Position numbers and translations under genes: made by a program
Notes under the pieces: generated by a model
Database searches by the model: none
What the model saw: the letters and a program-made list of their open reading frames with translations, nothing else
What the model was told of the DNA's origin: nothing
From: Marinimicrobium hydrolyticum
GTDB taxonomy: Bacteria; Pseudomonadota; Gammaproteobacteria; Pseudomonadales; Cellvibrionaceae
Assembly (NCBI RefSeq): GCF_030848505.1
Contig: NZ_JAVDDU010000004.1
Coordinates: 124,001-188,000 of the forward strand
DNA: 64,000 nt
Reading direction: 5' to 3'
In this document: one piece after another, positions 1 to 9,086 of the stretch
Layout of the letters: every line of letters starts with the position of its first letter
How positions within the stretch are numbered: position 1 is the first letter of the stretch

Positions 1-43
1 GCAATCCTTTCAAGCATAGTACCGACGCGCTCAGCAGCGCGCA

Positions 44-59
44 TACCCAATATTGGGTA
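44..59. promoter_or_regulatory. Perfect 16-bp palindrome, possible operator
   Basis: TACCCAATATTGGGTA is a perfect palindrome followed on the + strand by an A-run, so it does not look like a terminator for either direction. It lies about 40 bp beyond the 3' end of the minus-strand binding-protein gene and may be an operator for a gene outside the window. Function is unknown. Confidence 0.3.
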
Positions 60-100
60 AAAATACACAATAATCGATCGCAGAAGCCTACTGCTCAGCG

Positions 101-1051
101 TTAATCCCGAGCGGGATTGGGATCTTTCGGGGGAAGGAGGGGTTCGAACCAGAGTTCCGCACGCTCCAGGGGCGTTTGCTCTGTAAGCAGGGGATTCTCC
201 AACCGCAACACCGTTCGGCTACTCAGGTTCGTGCGTTCAATGTCTGCTCCAAAATGGGCCATAAAGATTGTGTCGAACGAACCGTCGGCTATAGCGATGT
301 TCAGGCCTTTCTCCACGGCCTCGGCCAGCTTGTCATTCTCCCTGGCGACGAAAAAGTAGTAGGCGGTCGGGTAGTGAAGGGCGAGCGTTTGTTCCAGCAC
401 CAGGCCCTGATTGGAGAATTGCACCAGTTCGTTTTGGACTTCCATGGCACTGCGCGGAAAATAATCCACCCGGCCGGATGACAACATTCTGAACATCCCT
501 TCCCAACTCGCCGAACGAATGACGGAAAAGCCGTTGCGCTGCAAAATGGGGGTATCTGGCCAGTCGTGGCCCTGAACGGTCCTCAGTTCTTTCAATTCCT
601 CCACGCTGGATATACCCGCAAAGCGCTCTTGATCCTTTTCATTAATCAGGAACACCCGCCAGCCGATCATCCCCTTAAAAAGCGGGATACGGATAGGGCG
701 CAGGCGCGTTTCCCGCTGCCTATTGGTGTGCAGCCAATGAATATCGTATATGCCCTTGGCCAGTGACAGTTCGCTGCGGATTTCTCGAAACTCGGGCAAG
801 ATTACGGTTTCAAACCGGTAATCAAGGCCGGCCTTGTCCAAGGCAAGTGTTAGGAGTTCCAAATAATAGTCGTGGTTGTACTGCTGACCGTTGTCGTTGG
901 TCAAGACGGGATAGCGAACCACAAGTGTATCCGCCACTACCTTTTCGGCAGGGGCTGCCTGGCTCGTTGCGGCCAGCAGCCACAGGAGACAGGCGAACGC
1001 ATTGGGAGGAGCAGCTCTAATGGCTGTCTTAGTGCGCCTAATAAACCTCAA
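101..1051 (-). CDS. Periplasmic substrate-binding-like protein (copy 1)
   Basis: The 316-residue product has a basic N-terminus (RFIRRTK), a hydrophobic stretch (ACLLWLLAA) and a plausible signal cleavage near TSQA-AP, so it should be exported. The rest resembles the extracellular solute-binding fold (SBP family 3-like) seen in orphan periplasmic proteins of marine gammaproteobacteria. It shares the block RPIRIPLFKG followed by G-[WH]-R-[VI]-F with the protein at 44301-45176, and both end with LE/LD-NP-L-T and ERxELW, so they are paralogs. No ATP-binding or permease genes lie nearby, which argues against a classical ABC importer; a sensory or orphan role is possible. The start is TTG with AAGGGG just upstream; no in-frame ATG precedes the signal peptide. 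The ligand is unknown. Confidence 0.75.
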   Translation of the reverse strand: MRFIRRTKTAIRAAPPNAFACLLWLLAATSQAAPAEKVVADTLVVRYPVLTNDNGQQYNHDYYLELLTLALDKAGLDYRFETVILPEFREIRSELSLAKGIYDIHWLHTNRQRETRLRPIRIPLFKGMIGWRVFLINEKDQERFAGISSVEELKELRTVQGHDWPDTPILQRNGFSVIRSASWEGMFRMLSSGRVDYFPRSAMEVQNELVQFSNQGLVLEQTLALHYPTAYYFFVARENDKLAEAVEKGLNIAIADGSFDTIFMAHFGADIERTNLSSRTVLRLENPLLTEQTPLERAELWFEPLLPPKDPNPARD

Positions 1052-1266
1052 AGTGGCCCCTTGTTCATTTTTTAACCGGCACTGAGCTCAGAATACCGAC
1101 AACTTGCGGCTACGCCAATAAGTATAGTCGCCCGTTGGCAAAACGTGGCACTCGACTCTACCGAAAGCGGCATTCAACACCCTGCTTCAGGAAGTGGACA
1201 TTGCGCTGAAGACACTGTCAAAGTTCACAGGGACGAGGTTTTCATCACTCACCAAGAGGGCAAGTT

Positions 1267-1578
1267 ATGCAAATCCAAGTGAATACGGACAACAACATCC
1301 AGGGACAACAATCGCTGGCAGAAAGAGTGAGAGAGACAGTGGTGTCGAATCTTGGCCGCTTCGAGCGCCAGATTACCCGGGTGGAGGTGCACCTGAGCGA
1401 CGAAAACGGTGCGAAGTCCGGTGCGCAGGACAAGCGCTGCCTGATGGAGGTTCGCTTAGGCGGGCGGCAACCTATGGCGGTTACGGACCAATCCGACTCG
1501 CTGGAGCAGGCGATCAATGGCGCCGCCAAAAAGATGAAAACCGCCCTGGGTAGCACCTTGGGGCGCCTAGATCGCTAA
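1267..1578 (+). CDS. HPF/RaiA-family ribosome-associated protein
   Basis: This 103-residue protein begins MQIQVNTDNN and has the beta-alpha-beta-beta-beta-alpha layout of the short ribosome hibernation promoting factor/RaiA family: an N-terminal strand, a helix (LAERVRETVVSNL), the strand ITRVEVHLSDEN, CLMEVRL, and a C-terminal helix with paired basic residues (AAKKMKTAL). Family members bind the 30S decoding region and inactivate or protect ribosomes in stationary phase. It is a single gene, with GAGGGCAAGTT directly before the ATG. It lacks the long-form C-terminal dimerisation domain. Whether it acts like HPF or like RaiA cannot be told from sequence alone. Confidence 0.8.
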   Translation: MQIQVNTDNNIQGQQSLAERVRETVVSNLGRFERQITRVEVHLSDENGAKSGAQDKRCLMEVRLGGRQPMAVTDQSDSLEQAINGAAKKMKTALGSTLGRLDR

Positions 1579-1589
1579 AATAGCGGCCC

Positions 1590-1616
1590 GAGCCGAGGCC
1601 CAGTGCCTTGGCTCGA
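1590..1616 (+). terminator. Stem-loop after the HPF-like gene
   Basis: CGAGCCGAGGC and GCCTTGGCTCG form an 11-bp stem with one mismatch and a 5-nt loop, 12 bp after the stop codon. There is only a weak T tract after it, so it is a probable but not strong terminator. Confidence 0.45.
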
Positions 1617-1664
1617 GGTTTCAACAAAGCTATAAGCTATTGCCAACACCCAGGTGCTGGCGCC

Positions 1665-1680
1665 GGCTCACCGGTGAGCC
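1665..1680. repeat. Perfect 16-bp palindrome between convergent genes
   Basis: GGCTCACCGGTGAGCC is self-complementary and abuts the stop codon of the UppP-like gene. With the hairpin at 1590-1616 it separates two convergent genes and may help terminate both transcripts, although no T-run follows in either direction. Confidence 0.4.
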
Positions 1681-2547
1681 TTAAATTACTGCTGGGTCCA
1701 GATACCCAAAGGCCACCACGGCAGCCAGCACCCACAGATAGAACGAAAACACCTTCAGGCGCGCCCGATACAGGAAAAAGAGCACCAGGCGCAGCGCCAA
1801 AATGCCTACCAGCGCCGCCACCACGAAACCCACCAATAGGACCGTGTAGTCCAACCCCTGAAGTCCACCCAAACGATAAACATCAATGGCTTGCACCGCC
1901 GTGGCGGCCAAAATGGTGGGAATCGCCAGAAAGAAGCTGTACTCAGCAGCCCAGCGCCGCTTAAGCCCCGCAAACAGCGCGAACGTAATGGTCATGCCAC
2001 TGCGGCTAAGGCCGGGGATCAACGCCAACCCCTGCGCAAAACCAATGATAACTGCAATTCTGGGGCTGATTTTGCGCAACCCAATTGGGCGCCGGCTCAG
2101 CCCGTCCGTAAACCAAAGCAGCAGCCCCGTGATGGTCAGCGTACCCGCCACCATCAACGGCGACGCAAAAAAGTGCATAAAGCCGACTTTGAGGGTCAAT
2201 CCGATTATTGCCGTGACGAACACCGACAAGGCGCACAGCAAAGCCAAACGTAAAAACAGCAACTCCCGACCGCCGCCCTGGGAAGCGGCCCACTGGTAGC
2301 CGTCGCGCACCACACCCGTGGTGACTTTGGACAAACTGGGCCAAAAGACCACCGCGATGGACACCAGAGTGCCCACATGGACTACCAAATCGAACAGCAC
2401 CATTTCCGCGCTTTCCGGCGCCGGCAAATCATACCCCTGACCAATCAACCAATGTTGGGTAAGTACCAAATGCGCGGTGGAACTCACTGGCAAGAACATG
2501 AAAACGCCCTGAACCACCCCCAGCAAAACCGCGATCCAAATCGCCAT
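1681..2547 (-). CDS. UppP/BacA-family undecaprenyl-diphosphate phosphatase-like protein
   Basis: The 288-residue polytopic membrane protein carries the two family blocks: FLPVSSTAH near residues 19-27 and PGLSRSGMT near residues 178-186. Family members dephosphorylate undecaprenyl diphosphate for peptidoglycan recycling and confer bacitracin tolerance. The first block normally reads (E/Q)xxxE-FLPVSSTGH. Here it reads QGVFM-FLPVSSTAH, so the second acidic residue, catalytically important in E. coli UppP (Glu21), is Met. The His of this block and the Arg of the second block are kept. The start is ATG with AAGGAG at good spacing. The fold assignment is firm; normal phosphatase activity is not assured. 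No gene symbol is given for that reason. Confidence 0.8.
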   Translation of the reverse strand: MAIWIAVLLGVVQGVFMFLPVSSTAHLVLTQHWLIGQGYDLPAPESAEMVLFDLVVHVGTLVSIAVVFWPSLSKVTTGVVRDGYQWAASQGGGRELLFLRLALLCALSVFVTAIIGLTLKVGFMHFFASPLMVAGTLTITGLLLWFTDGLSRRPIGLRKISPRIAVIIGFAQGLALIPGLSRSGMTITFALFAGLKRRWAAEYSFFLAIPTILAATAVQAIDVYRLGGLQGLDYTVLLVGFVVAALVGILALRLVLFFLYRARLKVFSFYLWVLAAVVAFGYLDPAVI

Positions 2548-2588
2548 AGATCTCCTTATGTGTGAATCACTGCTCTAGTAGCGCCGAT

Positions 2589-3167
2589 TCAAAAGCCAAA
2601 GTAAGCATCCAACCCAGTCAAAGCTGCTACGCCTAAAAGCACAAAAAGCACCGCAGCCACAGCGTGGACCACCTTGACGATAGCGGGTGTGGTCAACCGC
2701 TCACCCATGAAAACCGCCGGAACGTTGGCAATCATCATGCCCAGCGTTGTACCCATAACGACCGGCACAAACGCGGAGTACTGGGCCGCCAAAGCGGCGG
2801 TAGCCACCTGAGTTTTATCGCCCATTTCGGCCAGGAAGAACGCGACCAGCGTGACCCCAAACACACCCAAGCGGGGAAATTGCGTGTCTTTTTCCTCCAG
2901 CTTGTCGGGAATCAACACCCAAATGCCCATACCGATAAACGACAAGCCAAGCACCCAGCGCAGCACCTCGGCCGGCACCACCGCGGCAAGCCAAGCGCCG
3001 ATAATGGCAGCGAATGCATGGTTAACCAACGTCGCCACCAGAATACCGAGGATGATGGGGACTGCTGCGCCCCGATACCGAGCGGCAAGCACAAACGCCA
3101 GCAGTTGGGTTTTGTCACCAACTTCCGCCAGCGCCACAATGCCTGTTGAAATAAGGAAAGCTTCCAT
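2589..3167 (-). CDS. TMEM165/GDT1 (UPF0016) family cation transporter
   Basis: The 192-residue protein has six predicted membrane helices and two copies of the family signature: ALAEVGDKTQLLAF near the N-terminus and FLAEMGDKTQVATA in the second half. These E-x-G-D-K-T motifs define the GDT1/TMEM165 family, whose bacterial members export Mn2+ and possibly Ca2+. I chose the ATG at 3167 (MEAFLISTG) because the first signature helix starts there; the 39 codons upstream look non-coding and lack family similarity. It is 41 bp upstream of the UppP-like gene on the same strand and may be cotranscribed with it. I looked for the yybP-ykoY Mn riboswitch often found before this family and saw no convincing match. 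Confidence 0.85.
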   Translation of the reverse strand: MEAFLISTGIVALAEVGDKTQLLAFVLAARYRGAAVPIILGILVATLVNHAFAAIIGAWLAAVVPAEVLRWVLGLSFIGMGIWVLIPDKLEEKDTQFPRLGVFGVTLVAFFLAEMGDKTQVATAALAAQYSAFVPVVMGTTLGMMIANVPAVFMGERLTTPAIVKVVHAVAAVLFVLLGVAALTGLDAYFGF

Positions 3168-3413
3168 GGGGAAAACATCTCGAGCGGGACCCGATAGGCC
3201 CAATAATGCGTGAACGGCGCGCGCCGAAGCGGATTGTAGGCCAGCGTAATACGGGCTGGCAAACCGCGACAAGAACGGAGGCACCTGTATTCTGGGCCGA
3301 ATTTGTACACACGGTTGCGCATCACAGGCTGATCATGAGAGTGGCTTTGGAACTCCGACAAAGCGCTCTCCTCTCACAATAAGTGAACCCGTACCTCTAC
3401 AAGGAGACTCCCC

Positions 3414-3965
3414 ATGACCGCCACCGCACTGGTGCCCATTGCCAACGGCAGTGAAGACATTGAAACCGTCACCATCATCGACATCCTGCGCCGCGCCGGG
3501 GTGGACACCCTGGTCGCCAGCGTGCACGATCAACCAGAAATCACCGCCGCCCGCGACACCCGCATTACCGCCGATGGCGTGCTGGAAGAATGCCTCGACC
3601 AGGATTACGACCTAATCGCCCTCCCCGGTGGCCCCGGCGCCAAACACCTGCGCGACTGCGCGCCACTCATTGATGCCTTAAAACAACAACGCGACCGCGG
3701 CGGCTGGTACGCCGCCATTTGCGCCGCCCCCGCCGTCGTACTCGCCCACCACGGCCTGTTGGACGGCCTAAAAGCCACCGCCTTTCCCGACGTGCAGGAA
3801 GACCTGCCCGATCGCTCCCGAGCTGATGAACGAGTCGTGACCGACGGCCACTGCATCACCAGCCAAGGCCCAGGCACGGCCTTGGAATTTTCCCTGATGC
3901 TGGTGGAGAAACTGTGTGGGAAGGTTAAGCGGGATGAGATCGAGTCGCGGTTGGTTATGCCTTAG
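3414..3965 (+). CDS. DJ-1/YajL family protein
   Basis: This 183-residue flavodoxin-like protein has the DJ-1/PfpI layout: an N-terminal strand VPIANGSEDIE with the conserved Glu at about residue 17, LIALPGGPGA near 68-77, and the nucleophile elbow AICAAPA with Cys103. Family members are implicated in deglycation or chaperone activity and oxidative-stress protection; the exact activity is debated. AAGGAGA lies 7 nt before the ATG. The gene is divergent from the TMEM165-like gene and followed by a repeat array, so it is probably monocistronic. Confidence 0.85.
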   Translation: MTATALVPIANGSEDIETVTIIDILRRAGVDTLVASVHDQPEITAARDTRITADGVLEECLDQDYDLIALPGGPGAKHLRDCAPLIDALKQQRDRGGWYAAICAAPAVVLAHHGLLDGLKATAFPDVQEDLPDRSRADERVVTDGHCITSQGPGTALEFSLMLVEKLCGKVKRDEIESRLVMP

Positions 3966-4010
3966 GTTTTCTGCCCCATCTCGTGCATCAGGCCAACAGC
4001 TCCACCATCG

Positions 4011-4210
4011 GTCATCCCCGCGAAGAGGATCCATTCCCCCTTCGCACAGAAAACCTGGTTTCCCGCCTACGCGGGAATGACTGAAAATCCCCCCTTCGTC
4101 ATCCCCGAATCGGGGATCCACCGCTCCCTTCGCACAAAAGACCTGGATTTCCGCCTTCGCGGAAATGACTGAATGGACCCCATCGTCATCCCCGCGAACG
4201 CGGGGATCCA
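4011..4210. repeat. Tandem 87-bp array of REP-like palindromes
   Basis: Units begin with GTCATCCCCG at 4011, 4098 and 4185, an exact 87-bp period, giving two full units and a third partial one ending at 4210. Each unit contains one forward element (GTCAT-CCCG...CGGG-ATCCA), the spacer CCCTTCGCACA, and one inverted element (4055-4082 and 4144-4171: TGG-TTTCCGCC...GCGG-AAATGACTG). The first forward copy is damaged. Single or paired relatives lie near 29277, 35169, 39665 and 39710. This type of extragenic palindrome is common in proteobacteria and is usually mobilised by RAYT-type transposases, none of which is in the window. Confidence 0.85.
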
Positions 4211-4242
4211 TTAGGTAAAGAAATTACGGGATTAACCGTTTT

Positions 4243-4260
4243 GAAGCGGTGCCCCGCTTC
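4243..4260. other. Short hairpin in the 3966-4465 gap
   Basis: GAAGCGG and CCGCTTC pair with a 4-nt loop just after the repeat array. It has no T-run. Apart from this and the array, I see no gene in the gap between the DJ-1-like gene and the orphan ORF at 4466. Confidence 0.25.
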
Positions 4261-4465
4261 TGACTCCCCGTCACCCCCACACAGAGAACAACGAAACGAA
4301 AACTGGAGAGGTTTGTATTACGGCTCGGAGGCTGACTTAGAGCCTTTCCTGGGCTATTCTAGCGACAGAGCGTGATCTCCACCCCGTGTTTCGCTCGGAC
4401 GCACTTCGTCAAAGCGTATTACCGCCAATACTGCAGGTTTTGCTGAAAAACAAGGAATAATAAAA

Positions 4466-4963
4466 ATGGACCCGATCTCTGCAATTTTCGCCGCATACAT
4501 TGAAGCGGTGTCGTTAGACATCCACAGCACAATGACCGAAACCATGGGTACCGAACTAAAGGCCATGGTCATTGAGTACGAAGGTGAAACAATCCCATTC
4601 CAGTACCAAATGTGGCGCGTGCGCGATAAAAGCGTGTGCGCGAGCTCCAGTCATGACACCATTGCCTACTCGCGCTGCACCATGAAAGCGCAATCCATGT
4701 TTCAAGAATTATGCTCAGAGTTAAGCCGAAACCGGAAAAACCACTGGAAGTACGTCAAAACCCAAAACATGTACTGCAATGCGGCCGTGTCCTTCAGCCC
4801 GACGGTGGCGACCATCTCTGCCCCTTCTGAGCAGACGACGGCGCAAGCGGCACGGCAGAGATGTAACGTTGCCATTGCGAATGCCGTAGGTTCTTCAGAT
4901 CCAGCGCGACTCGCTGAGCGAAATACCGCCTGTACCGAATATGAAAAAATAAAAGCCGATTGA
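4466..4963 (+). CDS. Hypothetical Cys-containing protein
   Basis: I do not recognise this 165-residue protein. AAGGA precedes the ATG at 10-nt spacing, and composition and length support coding. It has no signal peptide or membrane helix. Six Cys residues occur (in VCASSS, SRCTMK, ELCSEL, MYCNAA, QRCNVA and TACTEY), and the C-terminal third is Ala-rich and helical. The arrangement suggests a secreted-like or lysozyme-inhibitor-like domain lacking its leader, or a small metal-binding protein, but neither can be shown. It stands between the repeat array and hsdM, at the left edge of the defence island, with a 226-bp gap to hsdM. Confidence 0.55.
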   Translation: MDPISAIFAAYIEAVSLDIHSTMTETMGTELKAMVIEYEGETIPFQYQMWRVRDKSVCASSSHDTIAYSRCTMKAQSMFQELCSELSRNRKNHWKYVKTQNMYCNAAVSFSPTVATISAPSEQTTAQAARQRCNVAIANAVGSSDPARLAERNTACTEYEKIKAD

Positions 4964-5083
4964 TCTTCTCTTTGGGCCGATGCGAGCGTGTGAACGCACT
5001 CCAACGCCTCAATCTCTGCCCATAATGCGCGCCGAGTTTCTGCCTGCAAACGCCCACTGATTCTGATACTGGTGGCCAATTCG

Positions 5084-5107
5084 GTTGGGGTTCTGTGATA
5101 ACCCAAC
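5084..5107. promoter_or_regulatory. Imperfect inverted repeat upstream of hsdM
   Basis: GGTTGGGGTT and AACCCAAC form an imperfect stem around a 7-nt loop, about 80 bp before the hsdM start. It could be an operator or leader hairpin controlling the methyltransferase genes. There is no independent support. Confidence 0.25.
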
Positions 5108-5189
5108 TAAGATACCGACTTTAGCCTCCTATGCCCGGCATAAGGGGCGAGCGGATAAGAAACAAGCATTCATTTATCTAGGACGTTGT

Positions 5190-7691
5190 ATGCCCCTAAC
5201 CCTCTCCCAACTCGAACGCCACTTATTCAACGCCGCCGACATCCTGCGCGGCAAAATGGACGCTTCGGAATTTAAGGAATACATCTTCGGCATGCTGTTC
5301 CTCAAGCGCTGCTCGGATGTATTCGAAGAGCGCCGCGAGCAGGTGATTGCCGACCAGAAAGCCAAGGGCAAGTCCGAAACCGAGGCCACCGAAATCGCCG
5401 AAAACCGGCTCTGGTACAAAAATTCCTTCTATGTGCCGGAGCACTCCCGCTGGAGCTACCTGGTCAAGGAAGTACACAAAAACGTCGGCGACGCCCTCAA
5501 CACCGCCTTGGGCGGCCTGGAGCAGGGCAACACCAGCCTGCAGGACGTGCTGGAGCATATCGACTTCAATCGCAAGGTGGGCCAGAGCAAGCTGCCGGAT
5601 ATCAAACTGCGCGGGTTGATTAACCACTTCAACAAATACCGCCTGCGCGACCGGGACTTTGAATTTCCGGACCTGCTGGGCGCCGCCTACGAATACCTGA
5701 TTGGCGACTTTGCCGACTCCGCCGGTAAAAAGGGCGGCGAGTTCTATACGCCCCGCCCGGTGGTGCGCTTAATGGTGCGGCTGTTAAAGCCCGAGCAGGG
5801 CCACCGCGTTTACGACCCCTGCTGCGGCTCCGGCGGTATGCTGATTGCCGCCAAGGAGTGGATCGACGAGCACGGCGGCGAGGGCTACCGGCTGGACTGC
5901 TACGGCCAGGAGGCCGCCGGCACCGTCTGGTCCATTGCCAAAATGAACATGCTGCTGCACGGCATCACCACCGCCAACCTGCAGAACGACGACACTCTGG
6001 AAAAGCCCCGCCACATCAAAGACGGCGAGCTGCAGCGCTTTGACCGTATCCTTACCAACCCGCCGTTTTCCATCAACTTCGGCAGCAAAGACGAAGACGA
6101 AACCGGCCAGCCGGTGTTCCAGCCCTTACACCGCGAGCGCTTCCAATACGGCGAGGTGCCCCTGGGCAGCAAAAAGGCGGACCTGATGTTCCTGCAGCAT
6201 ATGCTCGCCGTATGTGCCGAAGGCGGCATGGTGGCCACCGTGCTGCCCCACGGCGTGTTGTTTCGCGGCGGCGACGAGCAGCGCATCCGCGCCGGCATTA
6301 TTGAGCACGACCTGCTGGAAGCAGTGATCGGCCTGCCGCCCAACCTGTTTTATGGCACCGGCATTCCCGCCTGCATACTGGTGCTGCGCCAGCGCGTGAG
6401 CGAAGGCGCCCAGCAGGTGAGCAGCAAACACCCGAACAACCGGGGCAAAACCCTGTTTATCAATGCCGACCGGGAATACTTCGAGGGCCGGGCGCAAAAC
6501 TACCTGATGCCCGAGCACATCGAAAAAATCGCCGCTGTCTACGAGGCCTTTGCCGAAGGCGAGGGGCGGGACATCCCCGGCTTTGCCAGCATCGTCAGCA
6601 CCGACACCCTGCGCGAGAACGGCTACAACCTGAACATCCGCCGCTACGCGGACAACGCCCCGCCGCCGGAGCCCCACGACGTACACGCCCACCTGGTGGG
6701 CGGCATTCCCGAGGTGGAGATTGCCGCCAAGTTGCCCCTGTTCCAGGCTCATGGCCTGAACCCCGAAGACCTGTTCCAGCCTAAAGCCGGCGACCCGGGC
6801 TACCAGCTGTTTCGCGAGTCGTTCGGCCAAAAAGCGGACATCAAACCCGCCATCGAGCAAAACGCCGGGGTGCAGGCTCAGGAACAAGCCCTGCGCGACG
6901 CTTTTAACCACTGGTGGCAACACCACAGCCAGAGCATCACGGCACTGGCCCAACACCGGGAATACGCCGCCCTGCGCAAAGAGCTGCTCAGCAGTTTTAG
7001 CGAGGCCCTGAAACCCATCGGCCTGCTGGACGACTTTCAAATCAGCGGCATGATCGCCGGCTTCTGGCACCAGCAAAAATACGACTTTCTCACCCTGATG
7101 GCGCGCGACAGCCGCGGCGTCGTGGACGCCTGGCGCACCAGCATCCTTACCGCCATGGAGGACAAAAACAACAAAGACGACCCGTTGGAACACAAGCTGG
7201 TGAAGTTTTTATTGAATGGTTTTTTGGAAGAGCTGCAACAATTGGAAAACCGCAAAGCCGAGCTGGACAGCCAGGTCAAAGCCGCCGAGGAACAGCTACC
7301 CAAAAGCGGGGACGATGACGATGAAAGCGATAACGAGCCGCTGAGCGAAGCGGAAATCACCAAGCTGGAAAAACAGATTAAAACCTGGAAACAGCAGCGC
7401 ACCGCCAACGCCAAAAAACTCAAGGAAAAACAGGCCGCCCTGCCGGAGGAACTCAATGCCGGTGTGGACGCCTTGGACAATACCCAGGCCGCCGAACTGC
7501 TGCTCAATATTCTGCACAACGATATGCACAGCATCGTCGAGCGCTATATCAGTGCCCAGCGCCAACAAGTGATCGCGGCCGTGGAACGCTGGTGGGACAA
7601 ATACCAAGTGACGCTCACTGAGATTGAACAAGAGCGGGATCAGGCGGCGAAGCAACTGGCCGGGTATTTGGAGGGGTTGGGGTATGTCTGA
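5190..7691 (+). CDS. hsdM: Type I restriction-modification DNA methyltransferase subunit
   Basis: The product (833 residues from ATG 5190) is the modification subunit of a type I restriction enzyme, which methylates adenine N6 in the recognition site together with HsdS. The N-terminal helical domain ([17 protein letters not shown]) is typical of HsdM_N. The MTase core shows [11 protein letters not shown] near residue 182, SAM motif [11 protein letters not shown] near 209 and catalytic NPPF near 290. The chain is longer than the common ~500-residue HsdM because of a C-terminal extension with an acidic, coiled-coil segment (about residues 660-780). The ATG at 5190 is preferred over an upstream in-frame start because the family N-terminus begins there and TAGGACG precedes it. 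The stop overlaps the hsdS start. Confidence 0.93.
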   Translation: MPLTLSQLERHLFNAADILRGKMDASEFKEYIFGMLFLKRCSDVFEERREQVIADQKAKGKSETEATEIAENRLWYKNSFYVPEHSRWSYLVKEVHKNVGDALNTALGGLEQGNTSLQDVLEHIDFNRKVGQSKLPDIKLRGLINHFNKYRLRDRDFEFPDLLGAAYEYLIGDFADSAGKKGGEFYTPRPVVRLMVRLLKPEQGHRVYDPCCGSGGMLIAAKEWIDEHGGEGYRLDCYGQEAAGTVWSIAKMNMLLHGITTANLQNDDTLEKPRHIKDGELQRFDRILTNPPFSINFGSKDEDETGQPVFQPLHRERFQYGEVPLGSKKADLMFLQHMLAVCAEGGMVATVLPHGVLFRGGDEQRIRAGIIEHDLLEAVIGLPPNLFYGTGIPACILVLRQRVSEGAQQVSSKHPNNRGKTLFINADREYFEGRAQNYLMPEHIEKIAAVYEAFAEGEGRDIPGFASIVSTDTLRENGYNLNIRRYADNAPPPEPHDVHAHLVGGIPEVEIAAKLPLFQAHGLNPEDLFQPKAGDPGYQLFRESFGQKADIKPAIEQNAGVQAQEQALRDAFNHWWQHHSQSITALAQHREYAALRKELLSSFSEALKPIGLLDDFQISGMIAGFWHQQKYDFLTLMARDSRGVVDAWRTSILTAMEDKNNKDDPLEHKLVKFLLNGFLEELQQLENRKAELDSQVKAAEEQLPKSGDDDDESDNEPLSEAEITKLEKQIKTWKQQRTANAKKLKEKQAALPEELNAGVDALDNTQAAELLLNILHNDMHSIVERYISAQRQQVIAAVERWWDKYQVTLTEIEQERDQAAKQLAGYLEGLGYV

Positions 7692-8922
7692 CTACAGAAA
7701 GCTCGGCGACGTTTCCTTTGCGGTCAAAGACAAAATCAATGGAATTAAAGACGCGAACCTAAAGTATATTGGGCTTGAACATTTAGACTCTTCTAGTTCT
7801 TACTTGAATGGATATGCAGAACCTAGCGTGTCTATTAGCACCAATTCGGTGTTCAAGTCTGGCGATACCATATTTGGAAAACTAAGGCCTAACTTAAGAA
7901 AGAGCGTTCTAGCCCCTTTTGACGGATACTGTTCGACAGACTTGTTGGTACTGCGGTCAGCTGACGATGTTGTCCCAGAATACGCTGCGAGAGTATTCCA
8001 GTCTGAGAGTGTTTTTCGGTGTGCGGAAGAAACCGCTGTTGGCACTAAAATGCCAAGGACCTCCTGGGCACAACTCAGACAACTTAAAGTCTTTTGTCCT
8101 GAGCAGGCTGAGCAGAAAACCATCGCCAATATCCTCGACACCCTGGACACCCAAATCCGCCAAACCGAGGCCATTATCGCCAAACTGCAGCAGGTCAAGC
8201 AGGGCCTGCTGCACGACCTGCTGACGCGCGGTATCGACGCCAACGGCCAACTCCGCCCACCTCGCGACCAAGCCCCCGAACTCTATAAAGAATCGCCGCT
8301 GGGGTGGATTCCGAGGGAATGGGAACTCCATGAGCTTCAGAGCTTGTCTTCAAAAATAGTTGACGGGACTCATTTTACTCCAACCTATACAGATAGTGGC
8401 GTTCCCTTTTTGCGAGTAACTAATGTTCAGTCTCGTACCATTGACCCCACAAAAACCAAGTATATTTCTAAGGCTGAGCATAGTTTTCTTACCGCGAGGT
8501 GTGCTCCTCAAAAGGGCGACATATTGCTGTCGAAAAACGGGACAGTGGGTATTGCTAAACTGGTTGATTGGGACTGGGAGTTCTCCATTTTTGTGAGCTT
8601 GGCGATGATTCGGCTGGTTGACCCAGAAAAAACGAATCCCAGCTATGTTACATCGGTTCTTAATTCAAATGTTTTGAAGTTGCAGATTCAGAATAGGTCC
8701 AAGCAAGGCACGGTAATTAACCTTCATCTTGAAGAGATCCGAGAGTTTTTGATGCCGGTTCCTGGTCGCGATGAGCAAGACCAAATTACGGCTGCCATCC
8801 GAAAGTTTGAGCAGAAGTTGTTTTCCGAAGAAAAAACACTCGGGAAACTCAAAAAACAAAAATCCGGCCTAATGGACGACCTCCTAACCGGCCGCGTCCG
8901 CGTCAATTCGGGGGCCTGTTAA
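7684..8922 (+). CDS. hsdS: Type I restriction-modification specificity subunit
   Basis: This 412-residue protein has the two-TRD layout of HsdS. TRD1 covers about residues 1-140, a conserved central helix follows ([20 protein letters not shown] near 155-180, ending HDLLTRG), TRD2 runs to about 360, and the C-terminal helix mirrors the central one ([19 protein letters not shown]). HsdS recognises a bipartite site and sets specificity for both methylation and cleavage. The ATG lies inside the last codons of hsdM (8-bp overlap), which implies translational coupling. The TRDs are visibly AT-richer than the central helix and than hsdM/hsdR, consistent with TRD exchange. The target sequence cannot be predicted here. 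Confidence 0.92.
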   Translation: MSDYRKLGDVSFAVKDKINGIKDANLKYIGLEHLDSSSSYLNGYAEPSVSISTNSVFKSGDTIFGKLRPNLRKSVLAPFDGYCSTDLLVLRSADDVVPEYAARVFQSESVFRCAEETAVGTKMPRTSWAQLRQLKVFCPEQAEQKTIANILDTLDTQIRQTEAIIAKLQQVKQGLLHDLLTRGIDANGQLRPPRDQAPELYKESPLGWIPREWELHELQSLSSKIVDGTHFTPTYTDSGVPFLRVTNVQSRTIDPTKTKYISKAEHSFLTARCAPQKGDILLSKNGTVGIAKLVDWDWEFSIFVSLAMIRLVDPEKTNPSYVTSVLNSNVLKLQIQNRSKQGTVINLHLEEIREFLMPVPGRDEQDQITAAIRKFEQKLFSEEKTLGKLKKQKSGLMDDLLTGRVRVNSGAC

Positions 8923-8941
8923 CGCCAATTGAATAATCGCT

Positions 8942-9053
8942 GTTGCAACTGAAAAAGCGCGACAAAATTTGAACTGTACCGGAGAGAGCGAAGTGTTTTG
9001 TTATTGTATGAATACTATGAAAATTAAACTGACGCGCTTTTTTCAGTCGCAAC
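8942..9053. repeat. 20-bp terminal inverted repeats in the hsdS-hsdR gap
   Basis: GTTGCAACTGAAAAAGCGCG (8942-8961) is repeated in inverted form at 9033-9053 with one base inserted and one change, enclosing about 70 AT-rich bases. It could be a MITE-like remnant or a large hairpin in the mRNA between hsdS and hsdR. No clear target-site duplication is visible. Confidence 0.6.
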
Positions 9054-9086
9054 CCGTTGGGCCGGGGCCATTTTTTCGCCCAGCGG
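9054..9086 (+). other. Second hairpin in the hsdS-hsdR gap
   Basis: CCGTTGGGC and GCCCAGCGG form a 9-bp stem with one G-U pair, directly after the 8942-9053 inverted repeat and about 140 bp before hsdR. It may attenuate or shield hsdR expression. The remaining sequence up to 9224 shows no credible ORF. Confidence 0.35.

Noticed and set aside
3168-3413. Possible yybP-ykoY Mn riboswitch before the TMEM165-like gene
   Set aside because: The reverse-strand leader is GC-rich and structured, but I could not find the conserved internal-loop sequences in the right order.
4702-5106. Minus-strand ORF overlapping the 4466 gene and the hsdM upstream region
   Set aside because: It lacks a ribosome-binding site and overlaps a better-supported + strand gene; a short stretch looks protein-like but no family was recognised.
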